This document shows positions 1-10,019 of a stretch of 64,000 nt of DNA, one piece after another; the first letter of the stretch is position 1, and every line of letters begins with the position of its first letter. The position numbers and the translations under genes were made by a program. A model generated the notes under the pieces. That model worked only from the letters and a program-made list of their open reading frames with translations, searched no databases and was not told the DNA's origin. Origin of the DNA: Taxillus chinensis. Taxonomy: Eukaryota > Streptophyta > Magnoliopsida > Santalales > Loranthaceae. Where the stretch lies: the NCBI GenBank assembly GCA_023512835.1, contig CM042090.1:2488826-2552825 (forward strand). The letters run 5' to 3'.

Positions 1-13
1 GGGCGTGACAATA

Positions 14-25
14 TGGTATCAGAGC
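14..25 (+). other. Primer binding site, initiator tRNA-Met type
   Basis: TGGTATCAGAGC starts 3 bp after the end of the LTR at position 10. It is the standard plant retrotransposon primer site complementary to the 3' end of initiator tRNA-Met. Confidence 0.93.
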
Positions 26-442
26 ATGGTCTAGTTGGCCTAGGGTAGTGGGCGGACTTGGTTATCTTGAGTCCTTTGGAGGAGCCTGGAGGGACATGCC
101 TGATCAACATGGTCCTCTTTGAGCCTCCAAGGTGTACTTAGGGTAGTCCAGTCTTGTGGTAGGATTTGCATGCATTGGCATTAGGGCACTAGTTGCATTT
201 GTTGTCATGTGTGAAGGATGTGCATAACATGATTATGTGTGACCTGTGCAACTCTGAATATTCTTGGAATGCCTTGGGTATGACTACAATGTGGACTGTG
301 CTGTGTGCAATATTGATTGATGCAATGGTTAACATGTGTGTAATGCCGTGTATGGCTTGACTTGATAATGGGGTAGAGGTAGTCAACTTGTTAGTAGTCA
401 AACGCGTTCTGACGTTTGTGCATCTTACTTCATGTAGTAAGA
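26..442 (+). other. Gypsy A untranslated leader
   Basis: This stretch lies between the primer site and the first plausible gag start. I see no open frame or repeat of note in it. It is the usual position of the retroelement leader and packaging region. Confidence 0.6.
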
Positions 443-1560
443 ATGCCACCAGGAGAGTGACACGTGCGTCCGGGCGATGGGCGATGAGTCATCTGCCCAT
501 GAGGGTCCGGGTGCGGGACCATCCGTTGGAGGGCATGCGTTGCCTGCGGCACGGCTACAAGAAGGCATCCGGCTGGAGGTACGAGAGCTACGGGAGGGAC
601 TCCGGCAGGATGTTCGGGAGGAGGTGCGCCGTGAGATGGCGGCCACAGCAGGTGGTGCCACCACCACCACCACCGGTAGGAGAGCCGCCTCGTGAGCGTG
701 AGAGTTCGGCTGGGTGGTGTACCGACCCGTGCGAGAGGATGACGTGGTGACACGGTTCCGAAAGGAACAACCTCCGCGATTTAAGGGGGGAGAAGACCCT
801 GTGGTAGGCGAGCGGTGGTTGAGGCAGATTGAGCATGTGTTCTCCTTTCTCCTGCCCGGGGAGGAGGATAAGGTGCGGCCCGGCAATTCGGCAGTGGAGG
901 GGGACGCTTTGGAGTGGTGGACGAGCGTTGCGGGGAGCCATGCGGTGCAACTCATGTTTTGGGAGGAGTTCTTGCAACTCTTCCATGATGAGTTCTTCTC
1001 GGAATCGGTGAGATGGCGAGAAGAGGGAAGAATTTGGCGGCTTAGCCAGGGATCCAAGACGGTACCGAGTATGAGCGGGAGTTCCGGAGATTGAGTAGGT
1101 TTGCTCCCGAGAGCGTGGTAGGGGAGGACCCGAAGGCCCACAAGTTCACCCTGGGTCTCAGGCCAGCCCTTAGGGAGAGGGTGGCAATTCTACGCTTGAG
1201 GACCTATGCTGAGGCTGTGGAGACGGCCCGTATAGCTGAGAGAGAACTGGATGATGGGAGGCAGGCCCATCAGGGGCGCCAGTTGCAGAGTGGGCCTGAT
1301 CGAGATGCAGGGTCCAAGAGGCTCAAGACGGAGGAGAGGGATAGCAGTTCCTTCCGTAGCAGGGGACAGACATTGGTGAACCCAGGGAGGTCTAGCTTTG
1401 GCGGTGGCGACAGGGCGGTCCACACGGGGGTCTCCCGCCGGTTGTTACCGCTGTGGGGAGCAAGGCCACTTGAGAAAGGAGTGTCCAAAGAGGGACTGGA
1501 AATGCCATAGATGTGGACGAGAGGGCCATCTGAGCCGGGTTTGCCGGAGTGGCAACAGGG
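443..1560 (+). pseudogene. Gypsy A gag (capsid/nucleocapsid), frameshifted
   Basis: Encodes the particle-forming Gag. The likely original start is the ATG at 443 (MPPG...), but that frame stops after five codons. The frame opening at 477 reads through a basic, coiled N-terminal part. The capsid core lies in the frame around 714-1094, with FRKEQPPRFKGG and a WLRQIE helix typical of plant chromovirus Gag. The frame shifts again near 1090 and 1400. Two CCHC zinc knuckles follow, CYRCGEQGHLRKEC (1443-1484) and CHRCGREGHLSRVC (1503-1544). Two knuckles is one more than many plant gypsy elements carry. At least three frame changes make this a pseudogene. Confidence 0.85.
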
Positions 1561-2515
1561 GAGTTGGAGGCATGACATCCAGCACAAGGAGTGATGCCAG
1601 TTTTCGTGCACCAGCAGAGAGACCAGCTCGTCAGTGGCCGGCTAGTCAGGCAGGATCGAATCAGACCCGACCTCAGGGGAGGCCGGAGCGGCAGCAGACG
1701 GAAGCTGGAGGCAGCCTTGGCGGGAAGCGCCCAGTGAGTGAGCCGACCAGTGGCACGGGCCAAGGGAGGGTGTTTGCGCTGGAGGCGACATATCCGGAGG
1801 AGGCTGAGCTACCAACCCCACCAGCTGAGGGTGGAGCAGGACCATCGGTGGTTAGAGGTACCCTCTTGATCTCCCGTACATTAGCTTTTGTTCTTTTCGA
1901 TACGGGTGCATCATGTTCGTTTGTTGCTGAGCTTGTAATAGACGGCTTGGGGTTAGCCTGTGTGGAGGCCACGAGGCCCCTAGTTGTAGAGTCTCCGGTG
2001 GGAGGCATGATTGAGGTACGGCGAGTGTGTCGTGGCTGTGTGTTAACCATAGGCGAGGTGGAGCTGAGTTTTGACTTGCATGTGATGCCTTTGAGGACGT
2101 TCGACCTGATCTTGGGTATGGATTGGCTTATGGCTTTCCAGGCCAAGATAGATTGTTATCGGCGGCGTGTGACCTTCGTGACACCTGCAGGGACCTCTTG
2201 CACCCTGCAGGGGGAGTGGGATTGTGAGGCGAGTCGGGCCGGGCCAGTGTTGGACCAGTGGGGTGCCATTACCCACAGGTTAGCAGCCCCGACCTTTGCG
2301 AGGAGGGTAAGGTGGAAAAGAGGGTGTGGCCCGCTGTTGTGGACCAATTTCAGGATGTTTTTCCTGAGCAGTTGAGGAGTTTGCCACCTAAGAGGAGTGT
2401 GGAGTTCACCATTGAGTTGGTGCCGGGGATGGGTCCGATTTCCCAAGTAGCGTATCGTATGGGGCCAGCTGAGTTGAGGGAGCTTCAGAGGCAAATCGAG
2501 GAGTTGGTGGGCTAG
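1561..2515 (+). pseudogene. Gypsy A aspartic protease and protease-RT linker
   Basis: The retropepsin active site FDTGASCSF lies at about 1896-1922. The flap-side motif DLILGMDWL follows near 2105-2131. Both are characteristic of plant gypsy proteases, which cut Gag-Pol into mature parts. The frame shifts near 2300. The next frame carries the linker typical before RT (QFQDVFPEQLRSLPPKR) and ends at a TAG at 2513, inside the sequence that normally continues into RT. The active-site residues look intact, but the reading frame is not. Confidence 0.85.
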
Positions 2516-3680
2516 GGGTATATTAGACCAAGTACCTCACCTTGGGGTGCCCCGGTGCTCTTTGCTAAGAAGGCTGATGGCACGCTTCGTCTCTGCATCG
2601 ACTACAGGAAGCTGAATTCAGTGACAGTGAAGAACAAGTACCCGTTGCCTCGGATAGATGACCTGTTTGACCAATTGAGTGGGGCCCAGTGGTTTTCCAA
2701 GATAGATTTACGGTCGGGGTATCACCAGCTCGGGGTTGGGGAGGAGGACATCCCTAAGACGGCTTTTCGGTGCAGGTATGGGCATTATGAGTGGGTAGTG
2801 ATGCCTTTCGGGCTCACTAATGCGCCAGCAGTGTTCATGCATTTGATGAACCAAGTCTTTGCCCCATACTTAGACTCGTTCGTGGTGGTGTTTATCGACG
2901 ATATCTTGGTGTATTCCAAGACCGAGAGGGAGCATGTGGAGCACTTGGCAACAGTGTTGCAAACCTTGAGGGACCAGCATTGTTTGCTAAGTTTAGCAAG
3001 TGTGAGTTTTGGCTGCAGGAGGTTCACTTTCTTGGCCATGTGGTGTCAGCTGAGGGAGTTAGGGTGGACCCAGCCAAGATTGAGGCCGTGGCATCGTGGG
3101 CGAGGCCAACCAACGTTTTTGAGATCCGTAGTTTTCTTGGCCTGGCGGGGTACTATCGTCGTTTTGTAGAGGGGTTCTCCCATTTGGCGGCTCCTATGAC
3201 AGCGTTGACTCGGAAGGGCGTGAAGTTTGATTGGACTGACAAGTGCCAGCAGGCATTTGAGACTCTCAAAACCCGTTTGACTACTGCACCTGTGTTGAGG
3301 TTGCCTAGGGAGGATATTCCATATGAGGTGTATTGTGATGCGTCCAGGGTTGGTTTGGGGTGTGTGCTTATGCAGGAGCACTGTGTGGTAGCTTATGGGT
3401 CGAGGCATTGAAGCCTCATGAGCAGAATTATCCTACTCATGACCTTGAGTTAGCGGCCGTCATCTTCGCCCTGAAGAGTTGGCAGCACTACCTCTTGGGG
3501 GGAAAAGTTTGTGGTGTTCTCGGATCACAAGAGCCTTCAGACATCTTTACTCGAAGGACTTGAATTTGAGGCAAAGGAGATGGGTGGAGTATTTGCAGAC
3601 CTTTGATTTTACTCTTGCCTATACCCCGGGCAAGGGTAATGTTGTGGCCGATGCATTGAGCGAGAAAAGGGAAAGGTGAG
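2516..3680 (+). pseudogene. Gypsy A reverse transcriptase and RNase H
   Basis: RT motifs are present in order: [41 protein letters not shown] and the catalytic FIDDILVYS near 2890. The frame shifts near 2975 and continues with the thumb region ([20 protein letters not shown]). RNase H begins near 3325 with [12 protein letters not shown], carrying the first catalytic Asp. Further frame shifts occur near 3400 and 3500. RNase H ends with TPGKGNVVADALS, which holds the last catalytic Asp. This enzyme pair would copy the RNA genome and degrade the RNA strand. It cannot be made intact from this copy. Confidence 0.88.
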
Positions 3681-5226
3681 GTGGCCGTGAGGGAGTGGAA
3701 GGCGATGGAGCGGTTGGCGATGTTGCAGTGCAGCTTGTTGTTCGTGATGGTGGGACAGTCCTGAGTCCTTTGGTGGTTGTGCTTGAGTTGTACCAGCGCG
3801 TCCGGGAGGAACAGTGGGTGACATTGAGTGTGAGGTTCTCCGTGCCCGTATTGAGGCCGGGGAGCTATCTTGGGGACTGGACGAGAGGGTCCCGAGCATG
3901 AGTTGTCATTTCGGGGGCGGTTGGTCGTGGCTTCTTCCCTCAGGGATGAGGTGATGAGGGAGTTTCACCGGTCTAGAGTCGTTGTGCATCCGGGGGGTAC
4001 GAAGATGTATCACGCGCTTCGGGCACATTTTTGGTGGCCTGGAATGAAACGCGATGTGGCTGCCTTTGTTTCGCGGTGCCTCACGTGTCAGCAGGTGAAG
4101 GCTGAGCATCAGCGGCCGGCGGGCATGTTACAGCCCTTGCCCATAGCGGAGTGGAAGTGGGACCATATAGCGATGGATTTTGTGACCGGTCTTCCACCCA
4201 CAACTGGGAGGAAGGATATGATTTGGGTAATTGTGGATCGACTCACAAAGTCGGCCCATTTCCTGGCTGTTCGCGAGCGGGACTCTATTGGGACCTTGAG
4301 TCAGCTGTACATGAACGAGATTGTGAGACTGCATGGCGTACCATCATCGGTTGTCTCAGACCGGGATTCGAGGTTCACTTCCCGTTTCTGGGCAGGTTTG
4401 CAGGAGGCTATGGGGACCAAGCTTCACCTGAGTACAGCCTTTCACCCTGAGACTGACGGTCAGACAGAGAGGACGAATCAGACTTTGGAGGACATGTTAC
4501 GGGCCTGTGTGTTAGACTTTGGGGGTTCGTGGGCAACTCACCTTCCTTTGGTGGAGTTTGCCTACAACAACGATTATCAAGGCATCCATTGGGATGACTC
4601 CTTTTGAGGCGTTGTATGGACGGCCGTGTCGATCCCCTTTGTGTTGGACCGAGGTGGGGGAGACAGCTCTCTTGGGGCCACAGTTGGTTCAAGAGGCTAC
4701 TGAGAAGGTCAAGTTGATCCGTCAGCGTTTGTTGTCGGCTCGAGTCGGCGAGAAATCTTATGCGGATCAGCGACGGCGACCTTTGGAGTTTTCTGTTGGT
4801 GATCATGTGTTCCTTCGTGTCTCTCCACGTCGTGGACATCGACGGTTTGGGCGAGGTTCCAAGCTATCTCCGCGGTTTATTGGTCCTTTTGAGATTCTGG
4901 ATCGTGTAGGGCCTGTGGCCTACCGGTTAGCGTTACCACCGCGGCTGAGTCGAGTGCACAACGTGTTTCACGTGTCCCAGTTGCGGAAGTATCACCCTGA
5001 CCCCACTCATGTGATTGATTGGGGGACGTTGGACATCGAGGATGACATGTCCGTCGTTGAGGCCCCTATCCGTATCCTAGATCGGCGAGAGAAGCTATTG
5101 CGTGGTCGTGCTATTCCTTTGGTTCGCGTGCTGTGGCAACACCGTGGTATTGAGGAGGAGACATGGGAACGTGAGTCCGTGATGCGTGAGCAGCACCCAG
5201 ACTTGTTCGAGGACGAACAATCTTAA
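3681..5226 (+). pseudogene. Gypsy A integrase with C-terminal chromodomain-like tail
   Basis: The HHCC zinc-binding domain runs from [10 protein letters not shown] (about 3987) to [11 protein letters not shown] (about 4095). The catalytic core shows the D in MDFVTGLPP, the second D in VVSDRDSRF and the E in GQTERTNQ. A frame shift near 4575 separates the core from the C-terminal part (ALYGRPCRSPLCW, FEILDRVGPVAYRLALP). The tail at about 5030-5226, with ILDRREKLLRGRAI, VRVLWQHRG and EETWERE, is the chromodomain-like module that steers integration to particular chromatin in chromoviruses. It ends FEDEQS-stop. Confidence 0.88.
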
Positions 5227-5520
5227 GCGTGGGAGGTGGCTGTTGGCCAAGGGATGGATAGTGATGTTTTCTTGTGATGTGTATTTGTATTGTCTTTTAA
5301 AGACATGTGTTCTTATTTGTGATGTGCCAAGTGGACATGTGTTATGTGCATTATTGTGGTTATGGATTATGGTGGTACTGTTATGTGCCGTTGTGCTGTG
5401 TGTGGTGTATGACCCATTTGGGTGTTGTGACTCGCCGTGTGGCAAATGGGTAGCTTGTGTTTGTTTTCCTCTTATGTCATTTCTTTTCGAGGACGAAAAG
5501 TCTTAAGGGGGAGAGGATGT
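5206..5520 (+). repeat. Duplicated ORF-end / polypurine-tract block of gypsy A
   Basis: TTCGAGGACGAACAATCTTAAG (5206-5227, encoding the ORF end) recurs at 5486-5520. The second copy, with TCTTAAGGGGGAGAGGA, directly abuts the LTR start at 5518 and forms the true polypurine tract. The two copies are 280 bp apart. The segment between has an open frame ending in the same FEDEKS-stop but no recognisable domain. Confidence 0.7.
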
Positions 5521-5606
5521 AAGGACCCGTACCTTGAGTTAGTCAGTTTTGCCTCCTGAGTAGAGTTTTTCTAGATTTTGACCTAGTAAATGGACTCCAA
5601 TGAATT

Positions 5607-5818
5607 CACGTGCAAAAGGAAAGATGCTTAGAATGATGTCCTCTATCTACCACAGAAGTTTCAGGCCAAATGGACATATATGTGAGGTGCACGTGATATG
5701 GGTCCAATTCACGTGCAAGTGTAATTGTCTTCCAAATGATGCAAGGAGGCTAGGGGTGAAGTTTGAGAGCATTTGGAGTTCATATGGAGTTGCACGTGAA
5801 TTGGGAATTCACGTGCAA
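5607..5818 (+). promoter_or_regulatory. Cluster of five G-boxes with inverted pairs
   Basis: CACGTG occurs at 5607, 5690, 5710, 5793 and 5810. The last two form a perfect 13-bp inverted repeat, TTGCACGTGAATT (5790-5802) and its complement (5806-5818), around a GGG spacer. G-boxes are known binding sites for plant bHLH and bZIP factors. A role as LTR enhancer is inferred from position, upstream of the TATA box. Confidence 0.6.
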
Positions 5819-5946
5819 ATTGGCGTGCGACCATATTTTTGCATGGTTCCCTTGGTTTTGTCATTCTAAGGAACTTTCTCCAAAGGACCATGTTGAAATT
5901 CTGAGTATTTTGGCCTATATGGGTGCGGAAAGGTGGTAACTTGTGT

Positions 5947-6026
5947 GATCAAAACTACGTCGTTTTGATCGTTGGGATTCACTTAATCAAAACTACGTCG
6001 TTTTGATGTTGTGTTGTCTATATAAG
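5947..6026 (+). promoter_or_regulatory. Gypsy A LTR core promoter with duplicated ACGT near-palindrome
   Basis: ATCAAAACTACGTCGTTTTGAT occurs twice (5948-5969 and 5986-6007). Each copy is nearly self-complementary around an ACGT core, the bZIP target core. TATATAAG follows at 6019-6026, so transcription would start around 6050, just before the GA-rich tract. Confidence 0.6.
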
Positions 6027-6627
6027 GAGGAGAAGCCCTCTGTTTTAGGTTTAGGGTTCTCTTCAGTCTGCTGCGGCCGTCGGAGAGAGAGAGAGAGCTA
6101 GAGAGAAGGAAGGGGAGTTCTTGGTTCTTGCCTGGAGCATCTCGCGTGGGGAGGACGGCGTTCGGCTTGGGATCGGACCGTTCTTTGTGTTGTTGCGTTT
6201 TCCTTGAGGTAGGGATTCCGTTCTTCTTAAGTCCTCCTCTGTCCTAGGGTCCTAGGGCGGAATATGAGTTATATTTGTTATATTATTTATATGTAAATTC
6301 ATATAGGTGTGACCTCCTATATGAATGTTGGCCTTCGATGGCGTTTTGGTGTGATTTCGAGGTTGGGTGGTTAGTGCATGTTAAGTGTTTGATAAAATGC
6401 CGGTGTGGATATGCCTGTATGAATATGCCTGTGTGTATGCTCGAACGTGTTTGAAATAATGCCTGTGAGGCTATGCATATTATGTGTTTGGAATAATAGT
6501 TGTGTGGCTGGGTCGTGAGCCTGTGAATATATGCATGCTAAGTGTTCGACGTTATTCCCGTGTGACTAAGCATATTAAGTGTTTGATGTTATGCCCGTAT
6601 GGCCTTATGTCGTTGCGTGTTTGTTTT

Positions 6628-6765
6628 GTGGAACCCGGTGGTTGTGGAAGCCTGGGGACTTTTGTGGAACCCGGTGGGCGTGGAAGCCCGGGACTGTTGT
6701 GGAACCCGGTGGTCGTGGAAGCCTGGGACTGTTCTTGAAACCCGGTGGTTGTGGAAGCCCTTGGG
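6628..6765 (+). repeat. 35/36-bp tandem repeat, four units, in gypsy A LTR
   Basis: Units begin GTGGAACCCGGTGG at 6628, 6664 and 6699, and as a diverged TTGAAACCCGGTGG near 6735. Each contains GTGGAAGCC. The array lies in the downstream half of the LTR. Confidence 0.8.
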
Positions 6766-7243
6766 AGTGTTTATGTACCAGCCCATGTATGATTGTGTTT
6801 CTTTGTTATAGCCGTAACTATATCTGGTGGAATAATTGTATCACGACACAGCACTTGTACACAAGGCATGTAGATAATAGGTGCATGGGATGGGTTGGGG
6901 AGACATGATCCCTACTGAGCTGTGGTTGCTCACCCCTCCTACCATGTTGTTTTCTTTACAGGAACCTACAGGCGTTAGGTGGAACCCCAAGGTGGAAGAC
7001 CCTGTTTATTTTATTGTTTATGTTATTTTATTATGGGAACTGATGTAACCCCAATGGGGATGGATTGAAAAGAAGACTTTGTATTAAAGACTGATTTGGT
7101 TTGATGGACTTTATTTTTCTTGAATGTGTTGTGAATGTTTTAAATGTTCAGTTCTTGGTTTGTATCCTAACCCCTTTGCCCTCCGTGTGAGTAAAGGGGA
7201 GTCACGTACCGGTTTCCTCGGGTTGGAAATCCGGGGCGTGACA

Positions 7244-8790
7244 CATTGTGCCATTAAGGAATAGGAGATGATGGGTCAATTGGCAGCGATGAGGTTGCAG
7301 ATGTTGACCAGTGAGGGGCGAGGGACTCTTAGTGTTGTTGTAGCAGTCCCAGAGATGCAGCATGGGATCATAGAGGATCAGCTGGGGAACGTTGATTGTG
7401 AGGTCATCCGCGACAGGATTCAGACTGAGCAGGCACCTTCTGATTGGACTGAGGATGCAGAGCATGTGCTACAATATAGGGGTAGATTAATAGTTCCCAC
7501 TTCTCTTCAGGAGGAGGTTCTTCGGAAATTTCACCAGTCGAGGTTAGCTGTACATCCTGGTGTGACCAAGATGTACCATGCCGTGAGAAGGCAGTTTCGG
7601 TGGCCAGGCCTAAAGAAGGCCGTTGCTGATTTTGTGAGGACGTGTTTGACCTGTCAGCAGGTCAAGGCAGAGCACCTGAGATCAACTGGTGAGTTGCAGT
7701 CATTGCCAGTGCCAGAGTGGAAATGGGATCACGTCACCATGGATTTTGTCACTGGACTTCCTCGTTCCAGGGGACACAACACTATATGGGTTATTGTGGA
7801 CCGGTTGACCAAATCGGCGCATTTTATTCCGATTCGAGAGACAGAACCAGTGAGGACTTTGGGACAAAGGTATATTGATGTTATTGTGTGGTTACATGGA
7901 GTCCCATTGTCTATTGTATTTGATCGGGATGCGAGGTTCACCTCTCAGTTTTGGAGACAGCTGCAGCGAGCTTTGGGTACTAGGGTGAACCTCAGTACAG
8001 CCTTTCATCCGCAGACGGATGGTCAGTCGGAGCGGACGATTCAGACGCTCGAGGATATGTTGCGTGCCTGTGTCCTAGATTTTGGAGGTTGTTGGGAGAC
8101 TCACCTTCCTTTGGTGGAGTTCTCTTACAACAACAGTTATCAGGCCACGATTGGGATGGCTCCGTATAAGGCGCTGTATGGGCAGCCTTGTAGATCACCC
8201 TTGTGTTGGGCACAGACTGGAGAGACAGCAGTTCTCGGTCCCCATATGGTTCGAGAAACCACGGAGATAGTGCAGTTGATTAGACACAGCGTATCTCGAC
8301 AAGACAAGTAAGCGAGAAGTCCTACGCGGATCAGAGGCGTCGACCCTTGCAATTCGAGGTGGGGGACTGTGTATTTTTGCGGGTTTCGCCGCGTTGAGGG
8401 CATCAGAGGTTTGGACGTGGATCCAAACTTTCCCCTCATTTTGTGGGGCCATTTGAGATTGTTGCCACCGTGTGCGCAGTGGCTTACCGATTAGCTTTGC
8501 CACCAGAGTTAGCGCGATTACATGATGTGTTTCATGTGTCTCAGTTGAGGCAGTATCATCTTGATCCTTCTCATGTGTTGGACTATCGCGAGATAGACTT
8601 GGCTGATGATGGTGCCGTTGTTGAGATGCCGGCACAGATTTTGGACAGGCGGGACCAGGTCTTGCGAGGCAAGACGATCCCATTAGTTCGGGTGTTATGG
8701 CGACACCGAGGCATGGAGGAGCAAACTTGGGAGAAAGAGAGCCAGATGTGAGTTCTTCATCCTGAGCTGTTCGAGGACGATCAGTCCTGA
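7244..8790 (+). pseudogene. Gypsy B integrase and chromodomain-like tail
   Basis: The frame from 7268 covers the linker after RNase H, the HHCC zinc domain (HPGVTKMYHA to [11 protein letters not shown]) and the catalytic core, with [25 protein letters not shown] and GQSERTIQ supplying D, D and E. It ends with a shift near 8300. The C-terminal part continues in other frames with a TGA at about 8395 (SPR-stop-GHQRF) and the chromodomain-like block at about 8560-8790 (ILDRRDQVLRGKTI, VRVLWRHRG, EEQTWEKE). Another TGA at 8748 precedes HPELFEDDQS. The sequence is close to gypsy A integrase but clearly a distinct family. Confidence 0.87.
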
Positions 8791-9060
8791 GGTGAGGAGG
8801 ATGTGAGGACCTTCCCTGAGGTATGAGTTATGTTTTATGCATTTGTTTTGCATATGTTGTTTGAGATGTGGTTTAGCTCGTTATTGTTGGATTTTGTCAG
8901 CCCTTTTGGCATGTTGCGAGTTGCATTGCACATGTGTGATCACCCTGATCATGTTTTATGTTTTGTTGTTGGGACATTGAGCTTGAATTTTGCTATGTCC
9001 TTTAGGCATGTGTTTTATTTTCGAGGACGAAAAGTCCTAAGGTGGGGAGGATGTAAGGAC
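8770..9060 (+). repeat. Duplicated 41-bp ORF-end / PPT / LTR-start block of gypsy B
   Basis: A block beginning TTCGAGGACGA and ending GGATGTGAGGAC (8770-8810) recurs at 9020-9060, ending GGATGTAAGGAC. The two differ at about five positions. The second is the true polypurine tract plus the first LTR bases. The first is a look-alike 250 bp upstream. Gypsy A has the same arrangement. Confidence 0.75.
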
Positions 9061-9143
9061 TCGTATTTGGGTAGTTCTGAGAGATAGTCATTCTATGAGA
9101 ATGTAACTATCTGGACGGTAGTGTAGTCATCGATGTGAGCATT

Positions 9144-9410
9144 TTGACTGTACTTGGGCCCGATTCTGAGTTGGGGTCCCATTTGACCCGATTGTTGACT
9201 TTTTGGGGTTTATTGGTTGACTTTGCGTTTGGGCGGTCATTTGGGTGTAATAATATTTGTTTAGTGTTGTGCTCGTCATTTCGAGCGTTTTGACTGTAGT
9301 TTGACTCAATTTGGAGTTCGGGGCCTTGGAGGTCAATTTTTGTGTTGGGAGGTCAATTATTGATTGGGTCAATGGTTGACTAGATCAATTGACTGGCAGA
9401 AATATAAATA
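9144..9410 (+). promoter_or_regulatory. W-box cluster and TATA box of gypsy B LTR
   Basis: TTGAC[C/T] cores on either strand start at 9144, 9183, 9195, 9217, 9290, 9301, 9331, 9351, 9367, 9376 and 9389: eleven in 251 bp, immediately upstream of TATAAATA (9403-9410). W-boxes are the known targets of WRKY factors. Function here is inferred. Confidence 0.6.
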
Positions 9411-10019
9411 AGCGAAAAAAAAGCTTTCACTTTACGTTTCACGTTTGTGCGTTTGAGAGAGAGAGCTTGAGAGAGCTTGGAGGCCTTGGCGATTTGGGGC
9501 GATTTGGGTTCGTGGAGCTCAAAGATTCACTTCAAGTAGGTGTCCATGAACTTCTTATCTCTCTCTTGTTTTGGATCTGCACGAATTTATCATGATTTAT
9601 GAAATTGAGCATGAACCCTAGAATTTCGGGAAAACCAATTTTGGGTTAGATCTAATGGTTTAGCATAAGATCTGTGGTTAAGAACTGTTTTATATCATTA
9701 TGGATATATGTTTCTGTGATTTTAGGGTTGATTAACTGTGTTTTTCATGAGGGTTGATAAGTCAACCATGGAAATCTGGGTTTAGATCTAAATTTCTGGA
9801 AATCTGGAATTTTATACGTGTTTCTGTTGTTTCTGCACGATTTAGAGGCGTTCTGGACGCGTTTTGAGGTAGATATCGTAGTTTGTTGCGAAATAGGGGT
9901 GTTAGTGAGCGTCTGGGAGTTTCTGGGCGTGTTCCAGACGAAGAACAGGCAAAAATGACGATGAACAGTACCCTGGGCGCGTTACTGGGTCGAACTAACG
10001 AAAATCCGAAGTTCTGGGT

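Larger units (their letters stand above)
1..7243 (+). mobile_element. Gypsy A: degenerate Ty3/gypsy chromovirus (Tekay/Del-like)
   Basis: The window opens on the last 10 bp of the 5' LTR (ending GTGACA). These match the end of the 3' LTR at 7243. A tRNA-Met primer site follows, then gag, protease, RT, RNase H, integrase and a C-terminal chromodomain-like region, a polypurine tract and a 1726-bp 3' LTR. That domain order with integrase last is Ty3/gypsy, and the C-terminal tail places it among plant chromoviruses. The Tekay/Del assignment is inferred from overall resemblance of gag and the PBS. The coding part carries at least six frameshifts or stops. The element is nested in gypsy B, because gypsy B coding sequence resumes immediately after 7243. 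The 5' target duplication lies outside the window. Confidence 0.9.
5518..7243 (+). repeat. Gypsy A 3' LTR
   Basis: The LTR begins TGTAAGGACCCGTACC directly after the purine-rich tract and ends GGGGCGTGACA, identical to the 10 bp at the window start. It is 1726 bp long. U3 carries five CACGTG motifs (5607-5815) and two ACGT-centred near-palindromes. A TATA box lies at 6019-6026, followed by a GA-rich tract at about 6082-6098. Downstream are a hairpin (6297-6326) and a tandem array (6628-6765). Confidence 0.92.

Noticed and set aside
425..1141. Minus-strand frame of 238 codons over gypsy A gag
   Set aside because: Antisense shadow of the GC-rich gag sequence; no recognisable domain.
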